Source of the DNA: Aptenodytes patagonicus
Taxonomy: Eukaryota > Chordata > Aves > Sphenisciformes > Spheniscidae
DNA: 64,000 nucleotides
Direction: 5' to 3'
NCBI RefSeq assembly: GCF_965638725.1
Contig: NC_134958.1
Span: forward strand, 21,359,964-21,423,963
In this document: one piece after another, positions 25,838-39,400 of the stretch
How the letters are laid out: each line of letters begins with the position of its first letter
Position numbering within the stretch: the first letter of the stretch is position 1
Translations under genes and position numbers: made by a program
The notes under the pieces: model-generated
The model's input: only the letters and a program-made list of their open reading frames with translations
What the model was told of the DNA's origin: nothing
The model's database searches: none

Positions 25838-27094
25838 GTTAATAAACTGGCTCTTCGCACATCTATGTTGAATTTGTTATTTGGAGGCTATAACAGTTGT
25901 TTAGGCACTGAAATGTATAATCTGATACACTTGTCAACCGCTGAGATACACAGCAGAGAGTTTTTTTGGGGTGTTAGTAATGCATTAGACAAAGAAGACA
26001 AAGCATCTTCAGTACTATTTCAGAAACCAATCGAATCTCATTTCTGTTTTGATTGCTTATAGGATTTGCTTTGTCTACACATGCCACAAGTAGTATAACT
26101 TAGTTCACGTTTTGTATATGTGATTTATATAAATACTGATGGGAAATTTGACATTTAAGCCAATAAAAGATATTAGACTTAACTCGCTATTAGATTTTTT
26201 AATAGAAAGACATTTCTTATATGGGCAGGAAATTGCAATAACACATCTAGTGATTTATTGCAATATTTTACTCTCAGATCTTCAAATGAACTGTCGTAGC
26301 TCTTCACAGTTAATAGAATTTGAGGTTAACTGGGGCGCAGCACATTGCTATCGCCACGGAAGGGACACGACAGCGCAGCAGACAACCTCCATTAATTGAG
26401 GGCTCTTCTTAAACCTGGCAACAATTGCATTTCTGGAAATACAGGTAGGCTAACCTCACTTCTTTCTGTTTAAAAGAGGAGTTCTAGATATACATGAATA
26501 TCAAAAGGAGAAATAACAAATCTAACAATGGCCTTAGGTAAATCTCAATTAATCCAGTAAGAATGATTAATTTGACCTCAGTGGGCTCGGGATCAGAGCA
26601 ATCCCAATTTCATGTGACAGCTTTAGGAATGGTATTCCTGGGGAGGCCCCCTGCTCATTTACTCAATGTATTTTCAGTTTGTCCGAGTAGTCAATGAGGT
26701 TAAATTTATTTTAGCTTCTTTTCTATTATCTGTGTTGAACAGTTATGAAAATTTGTATTGATCCCCCTTGTTACTGCATTTATAAAGCACTGCTTCCCTT
26801 TGTGTTAGAAGTGTTAACTTGTGAGTTGGGTCCTCAGGCGGGAGAAACGTTTGTTCCTTTCTGGTATAAAACTTTTACACTGCTTGTTTCCTGATAATCT
26901 TCCCTCAGGGTTTGCAGATGCTTGTCTGAAGTTCTGGTAACAGTCACTTCAGTCTGCCAGGCTTCACTGGTGCTTAAAAGTTGGAAATTGTCTATGTATC
27001 TTGATGGTATTTGGTATCTTCCACTGATACGGCATAAAGGGAAGGACTGGGCAAGAGGAGGATAACCTTTCTTGTTCTTAACTAGCTGTACGTT
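25838..27094. other. RCN2 upstream region, no gene seen
   Basis: AT-rich unique DNA between the CR1 tail and the RCN2 CpG island. A long minus-strand open frame that enters from the CpG island (26834-27850) is a composition artefact overlapping RCN2 exons 1-2. Confidence 0.7.
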
Positions 27095-27309
27095 CCCGCT
27101 GCGTGTATTTCGCACGGGCGACGCCCAGGGCTGGGTGTACCCCGAGGGCCCCGGCGAGCCCCCCCGCGCCCTCTGCCCCGCCGCCTCCGAGGGGCGCGGG
27201 GCCCACCCTCCGCGCAGGCGGCGTCCCCGAGCCCCCCGCCGCCGCTCGGCCCGCCCTCCGCAGCCCCTTTCCCCGCCCCTCGCCGCGGGTCCCCTCCTCG
27301 GCGGGCGAG

Positions 27310-27426
27310 ATGGGGCGGCGGGTGCTGCTGCTGGCGCTGGGCCTGGCCCTGGCCCTGGCGGCGCTGGGCGCGGCGCACGGACAGCACCGCGCCGACTACG
27401 ACCGGGAGGCGCTGCTCGGCGGACAG
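27310..27426 (+). CDS. RCN2: RCN2 coding exon 1
   Basis: 39 codons, from the ATG to a GTGGGC donor. It encodes the signal peptide (hydrophobic core [16 protein letters not shown], likely cleavage near AHG|Q) and the start of the mature protein, [15 protein letters not shown]. Confidence 0.95.
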
Positions 27427-30400
27427 GTGGGCGGCGGCACCCCCCGGCCCGCGGTGGCGGGGGAACGTGGGGGCGGGCGGGAGCGGGCCGACCGCGCCGC
27501 TTCCCGCCGGCGAGGCCGCGGCGTGGGCGCTTTCCCCCGCGGCGGGCGTCCGGGGGCGGCGGGTTGACGCGCGGTTCCCTCTGCCGCAGGAGGAGGCGGA
27601 GGAGTACGCGCGGCTCAGCCCGGAAGAGCAGCAGCGGCGGCTGAGGGCCATTGTGAAGAAGATCGACTCGGACGCGGACGGCCTCCTCACCAAGGGTAAC
27701 GGCGGGCGGCGCCCGGCAGCGCGCTGGCCCGGGGGCCGCGGGGGTTGCGTGCCCCGGAGCCGAGTTGGTGGCGCGCGTGGGGACTGGGCTTCGTCCGCGT
27801 CCCGGGTCTGGCCCAGTGCCCTCAGAGAAGGACGCTCTCCCCCGTGACACAGCCGATGGCTCTTACGCAGTGGAGGATCTCCATGAAAAACGTAACGACC
27901 CTCTTGCACAGTGCGTCAGAAATGCCAAAAGACTTTGTTATACAGAGGATACCTCAGTCCCTAAGATTTCTGTTTTACATGATGAAAGAAGTGAGGGCCA
28001 TCAAGAGCACACAGGAGTGAGTTAACATGGGTAGGAGAGCAATGCTCACTTGCAGACACCAGCTTTGCACTTTACCTGCTCCTTGCACGTCTGAAGCCAC
28101 TTTGAATCAAGTGGATTTCTGTGCTTGAAATCCTGTTTGTGCAACTCGGAGAGCAAGTTTAAGAGGCAAAGAAAGTACGCTGCAGCCATAACACTATATA
28201 TATGCGCTTCAGTGCCTGGTGACACCAAGTGACACTGAGGGATCGTATACTCATTTCATCACAGTGTAGTATCAAATGTCTCTTCCCAGACAGGTTTTTA
28301 TCAGTCAAACTTGTGAAGTCCACAGTAAACTCAGGCACTTCCTTTCAGTACATCATCATGACACTTTCTTAATTTCATTTTTAAACTCATTATGAAAATG
28401 TATTTTTGTTGTTTTGCTGTGATTTTGACAAAAAATCAAAAGTCTGGCACGTACACACACACAGAGCAAGCAGAATCCTTGTTCAAACACCAGAACAGTG
28501 ATATTTCATTAACATGGTATTAAACATGAAGAAAGCTTTCTAGGTGAGAGGATAAAATGTGGTTTTAAAGACAAGATCAACTATATCTCTTGAATGTCTT
28601 TACATGCTGAAACTAATCAACTGCACACTTACTTCAGTGTTCCTGCAGCTAGTTGCGTAGAGGTGAGATAGTATATAACTTCGGTGGGATTGCTAATCCC
28701 TGTAATAAACAACAGGCAGTTCACAACGTGAAGGCTATTAAGGGAAGAGGTCTATTTTAAAGTGTAGAAATTCCACCCATACTCCATCCTCATGGTATGT
28801 ATTGCATCTGGTTCTCAGCCTAATGGAAACTTGCCTTCTCCTCACGTCCCAAAAGAAAACTCACAGTGGAACGTGTTTTTACACTGAGAAACTTACTGTA
28901 TCGAAGCTCTTCCAGCTCAGTTATTTCTCAGTGTGTTGCAAAACCCTCTTTGGAGAACTTCTTCCTTATTAGTGGCGCCTCTGTTTGGAGGCTAACAGTG
29001 AGAGAAGATGTGATATATTAATATTGCTTCTCTAATGTCGGAGCATTAAGTATTTCTGATTAATGGCACCGGACATTATGTGTTCAGATGGCTGTGCCTC
29101 ATGCCTTAAATACTGGGAAATAAACCATGCTATAAATTATATGTTACCCATCTTTAAGAAATCGTGTTGCAGTTTCTTGTAAGGCAGTGCTGGTTTTGTG
29201 CACAAGCCTCGGTGGTTACAAAACGTGGCATGCATGCCTCCACATGTTCAATCAATTCACACAATCTATTATGAAGTTGGTTCCTTTGGTAATACAAATT
29301 CAGTATTCAAAATACATTTTTAAAAATCTCTTACTGCTTTTCACCGATATTTAAATAAACCTAGTAAAGTTGTATTGACACTTCTGCCAAGAAGGATAGA
29401 ATAAGACACTTCCGTATTTAGAAAATGCTGTAAGATTTTTCTACACCAAAGCAGTAATTTCTGTAGGAGTTTTTTGTTAGTCATTATGACTCTTCAGAGC
29501 AGGATTTCAGTTGAGTTGATTTAGCTATATAATTTTGCAATGCAGAGGAAGTTGTCTTCCACTTCCAGGCATCTGAAAATAACTGGATGGTACCGAGAGA
29601 ATATGTTCTTCCAATCTTCTTTAAATGAAGTAACTTTAATGTATTTGTGTGAATTCATCTGTATATTAAGCTTTATTTCTTTTAGCCACGTTTCTATAAA
29701 AACAAGTAGCTTAAAAGCATTTCCAAAATATATAAGGCTTGATTTCAGTCCCAAGTAAAGGGAAAACATCTGTTAATATTTTACTTTAGGTAATTAAGGC
29801 AATGGCAGTGAATTTGGTTCTATTTCGGTTTGTGGGTTTTTCAAAAGAAACCCAAAACTGATGGGAACAATGTATTTTTGGGTACAAAGTTATGTTTAGA
29901 GTTGTCTGTCTAAACCATATTCAGCATCATTTTCATAAAGCTCTGAAGAAAAAAAAAAAGGTGAAAGGATGCTACAGTGTTGGCTGGCTTCAGATTTGAA
30001 AAGGCATGGCCAGATAATCATTTCAAGCTGACGTAAATATGTCAGCAGGCACCAACAGGGGCAGGCTTCTGGCTTCCATTGTTCAGGTCCCAGTGAGCTA
30101 AATAAGGGTACTTTCTCAGCTGAAAACTAAGAATCTTCCTTCTTACGGCATAAGTTTTTAGTGATCCAGTTCACTATGCAGCTGTGTCAACACTACCTGT
30201 AATCATTTTTTCCTACCGCTTCCCATGAGTATCAGAGAGGGATGCATCACACTTCTTCTGGCAGCACCAATATAAGCCAGATTACAGTAACCGTGTAACT
30301 CTAGCCTAAGGGTATCAATGGGGAAATGGTACTACAAAAGCAAAACTGAAGGCTGTGGCTGCGATCTGTTCTCTCATTCAGTTAACTTGAAAAAAGCCAG

Positions 30401-33400
30401 AGCATGGAGGAAACAGATTGTTTCGCTTTAACTAGCCTCTTGCCTATATGCTTACATCTGAATTGCAGAGTATATTCCAGACTGGATAGACCTGTGTTGT
30501 CTTTACAGTTTTTATAGTGCAGATGATTCTGATTTTTTTATTTTATTATTTTTCAATGATTTTCACAGATGAGCTGAGTTCCTGGATACAGCAGTCTTTT
30601 AAACATTATGTTACGCAAGAAGCTAAGCAACACTTCAACGACTATGACAAAGATGGTGATGGATTAGTGTCTTGGAAGGAGTATAATATGCAAATGTATG
30701 ATCGTGTAATTGATTTTGATGAGAACACTGTCCTGGAGGATCAAGAAGAAGAATCATTTCGACAGGTAAAATGTTTCAGCACCAGTTTCTGTAAGCTGTT
30801 GGCAAAAGGCAGCAATGTTTGTTTATTGTGACGTAACAAGATGGGTAGAGAAACCGTAGCAGCTGGCACGTTTTAACACTTTCATCTGAGATAGGGGAGT
30901 AATTAAAGGAAAGTAAGGGAGTATTAAAGCTGCTACTGACAAAACAAAGACAGACTGAAATCGTACCTCCTGAGTATTTTTTGCTGGCTGAGAGGACTAT
31001 AAGTCTATTGACAGTCTTATCACAGAGCACAGTCTCCAGCCGTCGTCTTCAAACAAGATGGCAATCTGTTAGATTAGGTCTGTAGCCTAACCAGTGTCCT
31101 GCCTTCAGTGGGGGCCAGTACCACTGGTGTTGGAGGTAGAGGAAACCTTTGTACTTTTTAACCTGCTTTATTGCACTGTTCTATCCACTTTTTCAGTTAT
31201 TTCTCAAGTACCCAGTGTGGAGTATCAATATTGCCTGCTTTAATATTTTCTGTCCATTAGAGACCCACAGAGAAAGCAATAGCGATTCAGACATTTTTAG
31301 CAATCGAAATGCAACTCTGAGAGCTAAAACTGGATGTATAAACAATAGAAGTTATGGATTAATCTCATATATGAAAACAAATATTTAAGAGTGGAAAGGA
31401 AAGAGGCAAGAGAGGCAGGGAGGGAAGGTTCACCGAGAATCACCACATAGCAAAACTTGTTTCCTTTCAAGTTACACATTTATAAGTACATGTAAATATT
31501 TCTCAAAATGAGAATAAGTGAGTTTTTAGACTATTCTGGCCTGAGTTGTTTTGGTTTTTTTTTCTGTGAGGATTGCTTTGGCTGCTTTTAGTAAAGTAGT
31601 AGTAGATAATATAGGATGTCGGCAGAAGTGAAGCTAAATTAGGCAATGGGCAGGGGATTTTACACACGGAAGAAACAAACTGTAAAGCTTTGGAGGTCAC
31701 TTAAGTGAATAATTACATAGCTTTTAAATAAAACAAGACTTTAAATGGAACTACCAGTCAAAATATTGATCCCATGTTTGAGATACTGCCATCATAGATA
31801 TATATGCTGAGCTAGAACTCCTACTCACTTATTTATGCTATACTTTGTTTGACTGCTTGCTAGGTTTTCCTGCTTGCTGACTTCTTCAACATGTATTGTA
31901 AAGAGCAAAATTAGCAGCATTGTGCAAGTGTCACATGTCAGCCATCTTCAGCATTCTCCTTACTTTTGGAAATCAGTGATCCTGCTCTAATCAAAATGGA
32001 AGAGTTAGACTGTGGTATTGATTTAGAATTGACGTCAAGTAGGCATATGAATTTACCAGAAGGTGGCAGCCTTGTTCATCACTTCTCAAAAAAACCCTGA
32101 AAAATAGACTTTTTCCCTCAATAGTTCAAGTTTATGTTGCAGTCTAGTACTTTCTGTGGTCAGTCCTTCTGAATTGCCTTCCTATTTAAACTCTCAGCTG
32201 AGGTCAGCTTTTCTTTAAGAGTACGTTTAATTATTTTGCAGAATAGTTAAGATCTTATAATTACACTTTATTTGTTACATGTTATGCTCCGTATTAATCA
32301 GGTTAGCCTAATTTAGAGAGAAGTGTCAATACATAGCACATAAACTAAGAAGTACAATTTCAAATGGTTAGTTTTAAAGTATTTGTGATCTCTGGTTTGC
32401 TGGCCACTCCCTTATCCAGATCAGAGTCACACTGATAGCACAACACACTTAATCATGGGATTCCAGAATTTTTATAGCTCACATCACATGCAGTTTGAGT
32501 AGAGATCAGTTATCAATGGTGTGGTCTTTATTTTGTCTAAAGAGACTGTACAAAATGAAACAAGAAAAAAATACAAAAATTTTTGCACATTTGGAATACA
32601 GAAACAGGAAGTGCAAGACATTCAGAAATAAGAACTTGCCTACTTATTCTGGATATTATTTATTTTTAAAAGGCATGCTAATATTTATACTTAAAACAGG
32701 TTAGAGAAGTGACTTTGCTTTGAAATATGTTCAGATGTAATGGACAACAGTCTTGTATTAAAGGAATCTGTCTAATCCTTCAGCACTTAAAATGGCTTCA
32801 GAAAAGACATTTTACATATATGATATTTCAAGACCTTCTTCGAACTACAGACAGCCCTTGATTACAGACAGCCCTTGATATAAATAAGATACAGATCCAG
32901 AAGCTTAAATGTCCTTAAAATGTAAATTTTGGAATTTGCGATGGCTACCATTAATTATAATCCTTGTACTCCACTAGGTTAGTTTGGGAATTGGTGACTT
33001 TTAGAAGAGGAAGCATGTATAAAGACAAGAATTCTTGGTCTGTTCATTATCTCCCTTTCGTGTTTTTGAAGCCTTGGCTAAGAGTGTGTTTTAAATGTCT
33101 CCTTAAATTGAAACAAAGGAAGTTTTTATGCGATTCTTAGAATAAAACTACCTCAATTAAAAGTGCTGTTCTTGTTGCTTTGGATGAGCTCTTTTTAGTG
33201 AAAATACAACATCAGTATAATATGAGTCGGTAATGTGAAACCATTAATATTCTAATGAGCTTACAGCCAGCTACTATAATGTTGTTTTTCCTTTTCATTA
33301 AGTGCTCTAACTAAATCTATTTTCTAAGCTTCATTTAAAGGAGAAAAAGCGTTTTGAAAAAGCTAATAGAGATGATGTTCCTCATCTAAATGTGGATGAA

Positions 33401-36400
33401 TTTGTTGCTTTTGAACATCCTGAAGAAGTGGAATATATGACGGTAAGATTTAGGAGGGTATCTTTATCGGCCTGTATGTATAGGTGCAACATCTTTTTAA
33501 TGCATGTGCTTAGCCCCAGTACTACAGGAACTGTGCGTTTGAGCACTTACGTGTACTGCTTTTACAGACCAAATTAAAAATCAGATAACGTGTTGTGGAT
33601 CCAGTGCTGGAGTTCAGGAGCTGGAGCAGTAGTTCAGTGCTTTGCTTTCAAATCTGTTTCGAGAACTATTACTGCACAACTGTCCCAAACTTTTCGGATT
33701 GGACTGACGTAGCTCTCTCTAAACTCCGTTAGGCTGGAAATATATCAGTGAGATTTTTGCTTGAGGAAGTCTCATGCCTAGTTCAGAGTTCAATTCTAGT
33801 TAGGGAGACTTACAGGAAAGATTTCTTTGCAAAGGAAAAGGTCAAGTGTCGGTTACTCTCACTTTGCTTAAAGTGACACAATAGTCACTTTTCTGGCCAA
33901 AAAAGAGCATTCAAGCCCGTCTGAAGCTTTAATATTGACTGTACTATTGGGGGTTGATTATTTCAGCCAGGAGCACTTCATCCTTGGTCATCTGTTTCAT
34001 CACTGCTGTGACTGTCGGTGTCATTCCAGCTCCGTACCGACAGTTGACCCCAGTTAAAAGTACATTGGTGCTTTTCTGCAATAGAGCCTTCAGTTTTGGC
34101 TGTCTGATGCTGCAGAGCCAACTGCCAGGAGGAGTGCCATGCAAACAGAGCCTCTGTTTGTGTTGATGTAACTGTTGATTATGGACAAACAAGAAAAGAC
34201 AGAACTACAAGAACAGGCACGCTGGCTTCACAGGACCAAAAATACCAACCAGTTTTCCTAACAATTTCATAAAGTTGCAAAAAGGCAAATTAGAGAATAC
34301 ATCACGTAAAAAAAGAAAAGTGAAATGAGATGATACAGCTTTGTACAAATTCATGTTTCTCAGCTACTTGTGTAGTTTTGAGTTATGATGAAGGATTCAC
34401 CTTTCAGATTTGGTTTCCATAAAACCTGACATCTAAACTCTTAAGAACAGATCTGTTTTGTTGCACAGGAACCAATTACTGCACTAGTCTGCGTAAAACA
34501 GAAAAGCACGTTTGAAATGAGCAAGTCTTTACTTTAAGGAATACCTTACTGCTCTAAAATGATTTATTGCTGTTTCTCTTGATTACAAGATGCTAATTTT
34601 TCACAAATTGATACTTTGCTTTTTGTATGTATGCAAAAGGACTTTGTCATTCAGGAGGCTTTAGAAGAACATGATAAAGATGGTGATGGATTTGTTAGCC
34701 TGGAAGAATTCCTTGGTGACTACAGAAGAGACCCAAGTAAGGAAAAAGGGCAGGGGCATGAAAGAAGGAACTGAACAAAAGCTTTTGGAATGGGGTGAAT
34801 TTTATGCACCTTTATTTTCAGCTTTTTATACCTCCACCTACAGGTTCTGAGTAACGTTATCCTGTCTTTTAGAATAATTCAGTTTCCTGCTACTGGGCAT
34901 AGTAGGTCATTATTTCAGTCTGCCCTGTATGTGTTTGGCAGTAGTTTGTGTATAGCCCATTCCAGTGTTTCCTTGCAAGTTACTTCTTGTTTTCCTAAAG
35001 ACTGAAGCATATTCCTCATCGCTAGGTATGCAGCTGAAATAAGATGCAGTTTTGCTAACTGAATACATCTGCGAAACCAGCCAGCATGAATGTAAGGTTA
35101 AACTTTCTTGGTCTTTATCAGCTGAAGAAGGCAGCTGTCAGCCTTGCTTCAGAAGGATTGAAGCTGTGTGTGTTTTAAGAGAGGTGGAGGGGAAGCGTAA
35201 GGAGTCCGTTCATTGTACCGGATAACAAAAGCCTACCTGCTTTCACTTTTTGGTTTTTTTCCACTCTTGCCCTTCCTTAAACTTGCTCTGTTCCTTCTTT
35301 AACAAGAAAAAGGACGCTCACCTGGTGTTTATCAATACTTTTCTCTAGCTGTGTTGCTAACAGATAAATACTTTATATGCTGTATTTGATTTGCTACAAG
35401 ATAGTGCAAATAACTCCTCCAGTTCCAAAAAGACCAGTAGCTTGAGGCATGTCGAAAGTCTGCTTGGTCTTAAGGAGTGCTAATTCTTAAGTGTGGACTA
35501 GCATCCTAGCTGCGGAAAATGTTTAAGCTACATGAGGATACGGAGAAATAGGGGAATAGTCAGTTTTTCTTCACTCCAATCAACCACCTGGAATTTCACC
35601 TTTTATTACCATCTTTGTTTGCCAGAGCCAGTAAAAACAATATATCTCTCATGCAACTACAGGGTTCTTTATCTTTTTCCTGCTCTGACTTTAAAAAAGC
35701 TTTTCCAAGCCAGTCTATCTGAAGTCGTTACAAAGGAGTGAAATTGTTGCTAGGGTCCTTGCAGTAATAGAGAGGATAACAGCTTTGTCATTAAAACTTT
35801 TTAGCCAGAATTCAGAATCGGCTATAATTGTAGAAACTACTTCAACTTTTCTCCAAATGGCCATCTCTCCTGCAGACAGTGTTCCTGCGGCACACTTTAA
35901 AATGACTAATAAACCACATGGTGGGTCTGGTTTCATAATTGTCTTGTGATTTTGGGCAACAGTGTATGGTGAACTGTGACATTAAGGGATAATCTACTTG
36001 TAAACTAGATGTTAGAAAGGAAGGAGAGAGACTTCACTCTTTTTCTTCTTTTATAATAGAAACCTAATTATTTTTAAACTGTTATTTATCTGCTTGAGAT
36101 GTCAACTACTTTTGACTTCCATAAGTTTTAGGAAGTCAAATTACCTGTTCATGCTTGTCTGCAATGTTTATCAGTGGTGAAAGATCAGTTCGACGAATTG
36201 CTTCTAAATTTCTTGAAGAGTTAGAGACAAGTGTAAGATTGCTGGCTAGGTTGCAGGATGTAATACCGGTGCATAGGGTAAGTATAAATCAAGTATACAA
36301 ATAAATAAAAACAGTAAATGGAATTGCTTTGGATATATTCCAGGTATTTTAGAAAAAAAAAAAAATTAGACAGTAAACTAATTTGAAAGCCTGTGGTATT

Positions 36401-39400
36401 GGCCTGAGTCTGTTGAGTCTGCACTAATCAAGAGCTTTGCCTTCTCCGTTATCTGTCACAGATGAACCTCCCTTGGATGTTAAAGCAGGGGAACAGACGG
36501 TAGAATGTTATTAAAAACTTCGGATGGCCTTATAATGTCATAATCCCATGTACTGCAAAACACTAGTTATCTACCTACTTTTTGGGACACTTGTTGATTT
36601 AAAGCTTTTCCCTACTTTCCTCTGTCCGTTAAGTGCCGAGATGACCAATGTCTGAGGCCTTTAGTATTGCTCATATTGCTGTCATGTGATACTCTCAACA
36701 TGGTATCTGCAACACGATTGCTATACGTTAATGGGAGAGAGTGATCTTAACTCAGTCAAGGTGAATACTGCAAATGTAAGAGATCTCTGTCATCCACTTC
36801 AAGTTCTTCCTACTGATATGTCAGCTGTCCCAGTAAGTAGGAAACCATCTACTTGGCAAAACATTCAGTATACAGTATGGTTTCTCCACTAGCAATTTGG
36901 GTAATCGTGGATGTATTAAAATAAACAGTTCAGTTGATGGTAACCCTTGACTTTAATGTCCACTTAGTTAAACTGTAAGTTTACAATCTTAATATTACCT
37001 TAGCTTTAAATTCTGTTTTAATCTATACAAGTGGGTTTTTTTTCATATGTAGACAGATGCATTTATTTAATCTATTGGGACTGGTCTGTAAGGCTTGTCT
37101 TTGTTCAGTGAAATCACTTTTTTGTGTTATGTTTTATGAGATTAAGTGAATTTGCTTAGGAGAAAAGGTGAAAACATCTGCTTTAAGGTAAGGAGTGGCT
37201 TTAAACTTGACAAATGTGTCTTACTAGCTGCAAGGGAAGATCCAGAATGGATACTTGTTGAGAAGGATCGGTTTGTGAATGACTATGACAAGGATAACGA
37301 CGGAAAACTCAACCCTCAAGAGCTGTTGTCTTGGATAGTACCTAATAATCAGGGTATTGCACAAGAGGAGGTATGTGTTTTGACTGCTGTTTAGATTTTC
37401 ATTAATGCAGTAGAATTCTGAAGGTATCACAACAAAATGACAGATACATTCAGATTTACCATGTCTTAGTAGTTGAAAAAGAATGCTTAGTAGGTCTTTG
37501 CATGTATTTTTAACCTTTTTTTCAGTTTGACAAAGAATGCAGGTCCTTTAACTGCATTAGGCAAATTTGAAGTTCCTATTAATTGTATGAATGCTTGTAA
37601 ATTAACAAAGCGCTTTTCTACATGTTTAAATAGCTTATCTGGTTTGACTTAAAGGTACGGTATTTTAATCAGTTATTTTTTAGTTATTGTAGGGAAATCT
37701 AATGAGATATACTACTAAAAGAAGTTGTTACGTACCGACAGCATAATTTTGAAAACAGAAATTGATCGTGATTCTTCTAACTGGATAAGACACCATAATT
37801 TGTAGAACTAAAAACTTGTCTTTTCCTAAGTACAAGAAAATGGAAGTATTCTATGATTCAAGATGCTGTAATGCAAACTTTGATGATGATAATTAAAATG
37901 GTTTAATCAGGGGTAGAACGCCATAATAGGTTTAAGTGGATTCTCGTTTTAGCTGTCTTAGTTTATTTTTTTGTAGCAGGCAGTAGAAGCACCGAGTGTT
38001 CTGGAACAACCTATTTTAGTAAGCAGACTTTGCAGTCGCTGACTGCAGTAGAGAGGATTTCTGCCTTTCTGCTAGTAACTTTTTATCTTAATTCGTCCAA
38101 ATCTTTTTCCTTTGCACTGGAGGATTTTGGTGTTCAGAATGGCAGGAACAACAGGTGTTCCCATGCCTCTGCAATTCCTGGTGGAGACAGGAGACGCTTT
38201 GTGTCAAACAGCATAGCCCATCTGCTGTGTTGGACCATCTCATTACTGAGGTCCTGCCTCTTCCTTTTTCAGCTCTGTTGGTGACAGAAAAAGCAACGTG
38301 GTTGGGACGCAGCACTGGGTGCTAACGTATCTAACCTTGTAAGAAGCCAAGCTGTTAAATTGCTCTAGTAGTATTTTTGTAAATGTGGGTTTGTAAGCCT
38401 TTGCGCAAACTTTTTTTAACATCTGACTCTTGAGGGTGGTTGGTTCTTATTTCACAGAAAGAATGCTGTTCTAACTGACATGAATTCTGTGTGGTGTCGA
38501 GTCTATTCATATCCGTGTTGGTTTGCTTGGTTGCGTTTTTTTTAGCAGTTCTTCACTATTCATTCAAATTTTAGCTTACAGCAAGGCCATGCTGTAGTAA
38601 TAGCTCAGTTCTGCAAGAAATCGGTTTTTTACTTGTTTCTCTGATGTGCTATTTTTTTCTTCAGTTAATATAAGGGCTTAGCAAAGTAATTAATCCTAAA
38701 GGGATTGACTTAAGTCATAAACTGCTGTTTGAAAGCTGAATATTGCAGCTTCATTTTGGCATTGCAAAATGACTTGAGAAACCTGGTAGCTAAATAACAT
38801 AAAAATAGAAAAATTACTATACATTCCATTTCCAGGAATTGATATGTGTTTACCAAGATGTTTGTCTTAATAATCTTGTAGCTTTTGCCATGCAGAGTGC
38901 TTTTAAAATCTGCTTGGCTGACATTAGTCCCTGTTATTTTCTTCAGTCCTTTTTGGTGATGTAGTCAGCTTAAATGTAAGTAATATTTAACTTTAAAAAA
39001 AAAAAGTCACTAAGCAGTTATATTGAGCCAAACCAATCAGAAAACGTAGGAACAGAAGGATTCTCTAAATCATTGTATTTGTAGATGTTTAGCAAATAAA
39101 AAACACGTACTACTAGGACTCCTCTGTTTCTCAGAAATAATAGGTGCAATAGAGCTGCTGTACTAGCTTTTTAACTTTGAGCTATGTAATGCTTGTGAAT
39201 AAGCTACAACTAAAATATTCTGCCACTTTTTTTGTTTTACTGCTGAACTTCCCTCCTTTTACAATATATAAATAAGCAAAAATCTGAGAATTGTTTTAAC
39301 TTGCAGTTTCATTTGACATCATCATGATTTAGTATTTAAAAGTTTTTTCGGAAAAGCAAGCTTTTGCTTTCAGGAAATGAGCGAGAACATGAATTGCTAC

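Larger units (their letters stand above)
27095..27740 (+). promoter_or_regulatory. CpG island, RCN2 promoter and exons 1-2
   Basis: Sharp rise to very high GC and CpG starting about 215 bases before the RCN2 ATG and continuing through exon 2. It contains GC-box-like ccgcccctcg sequence close to the start codon. No clear TATA box. It is separate from the SCAPER island 5 kb away. Confidence 0.85.

Noticed and set aside
26834-27909. 338- and 275-codon minus-strand frames
   Set aside because: They are antisense to RCN2 exons 1-2 inside the CpG island, are low complexity, and match no family known to me.
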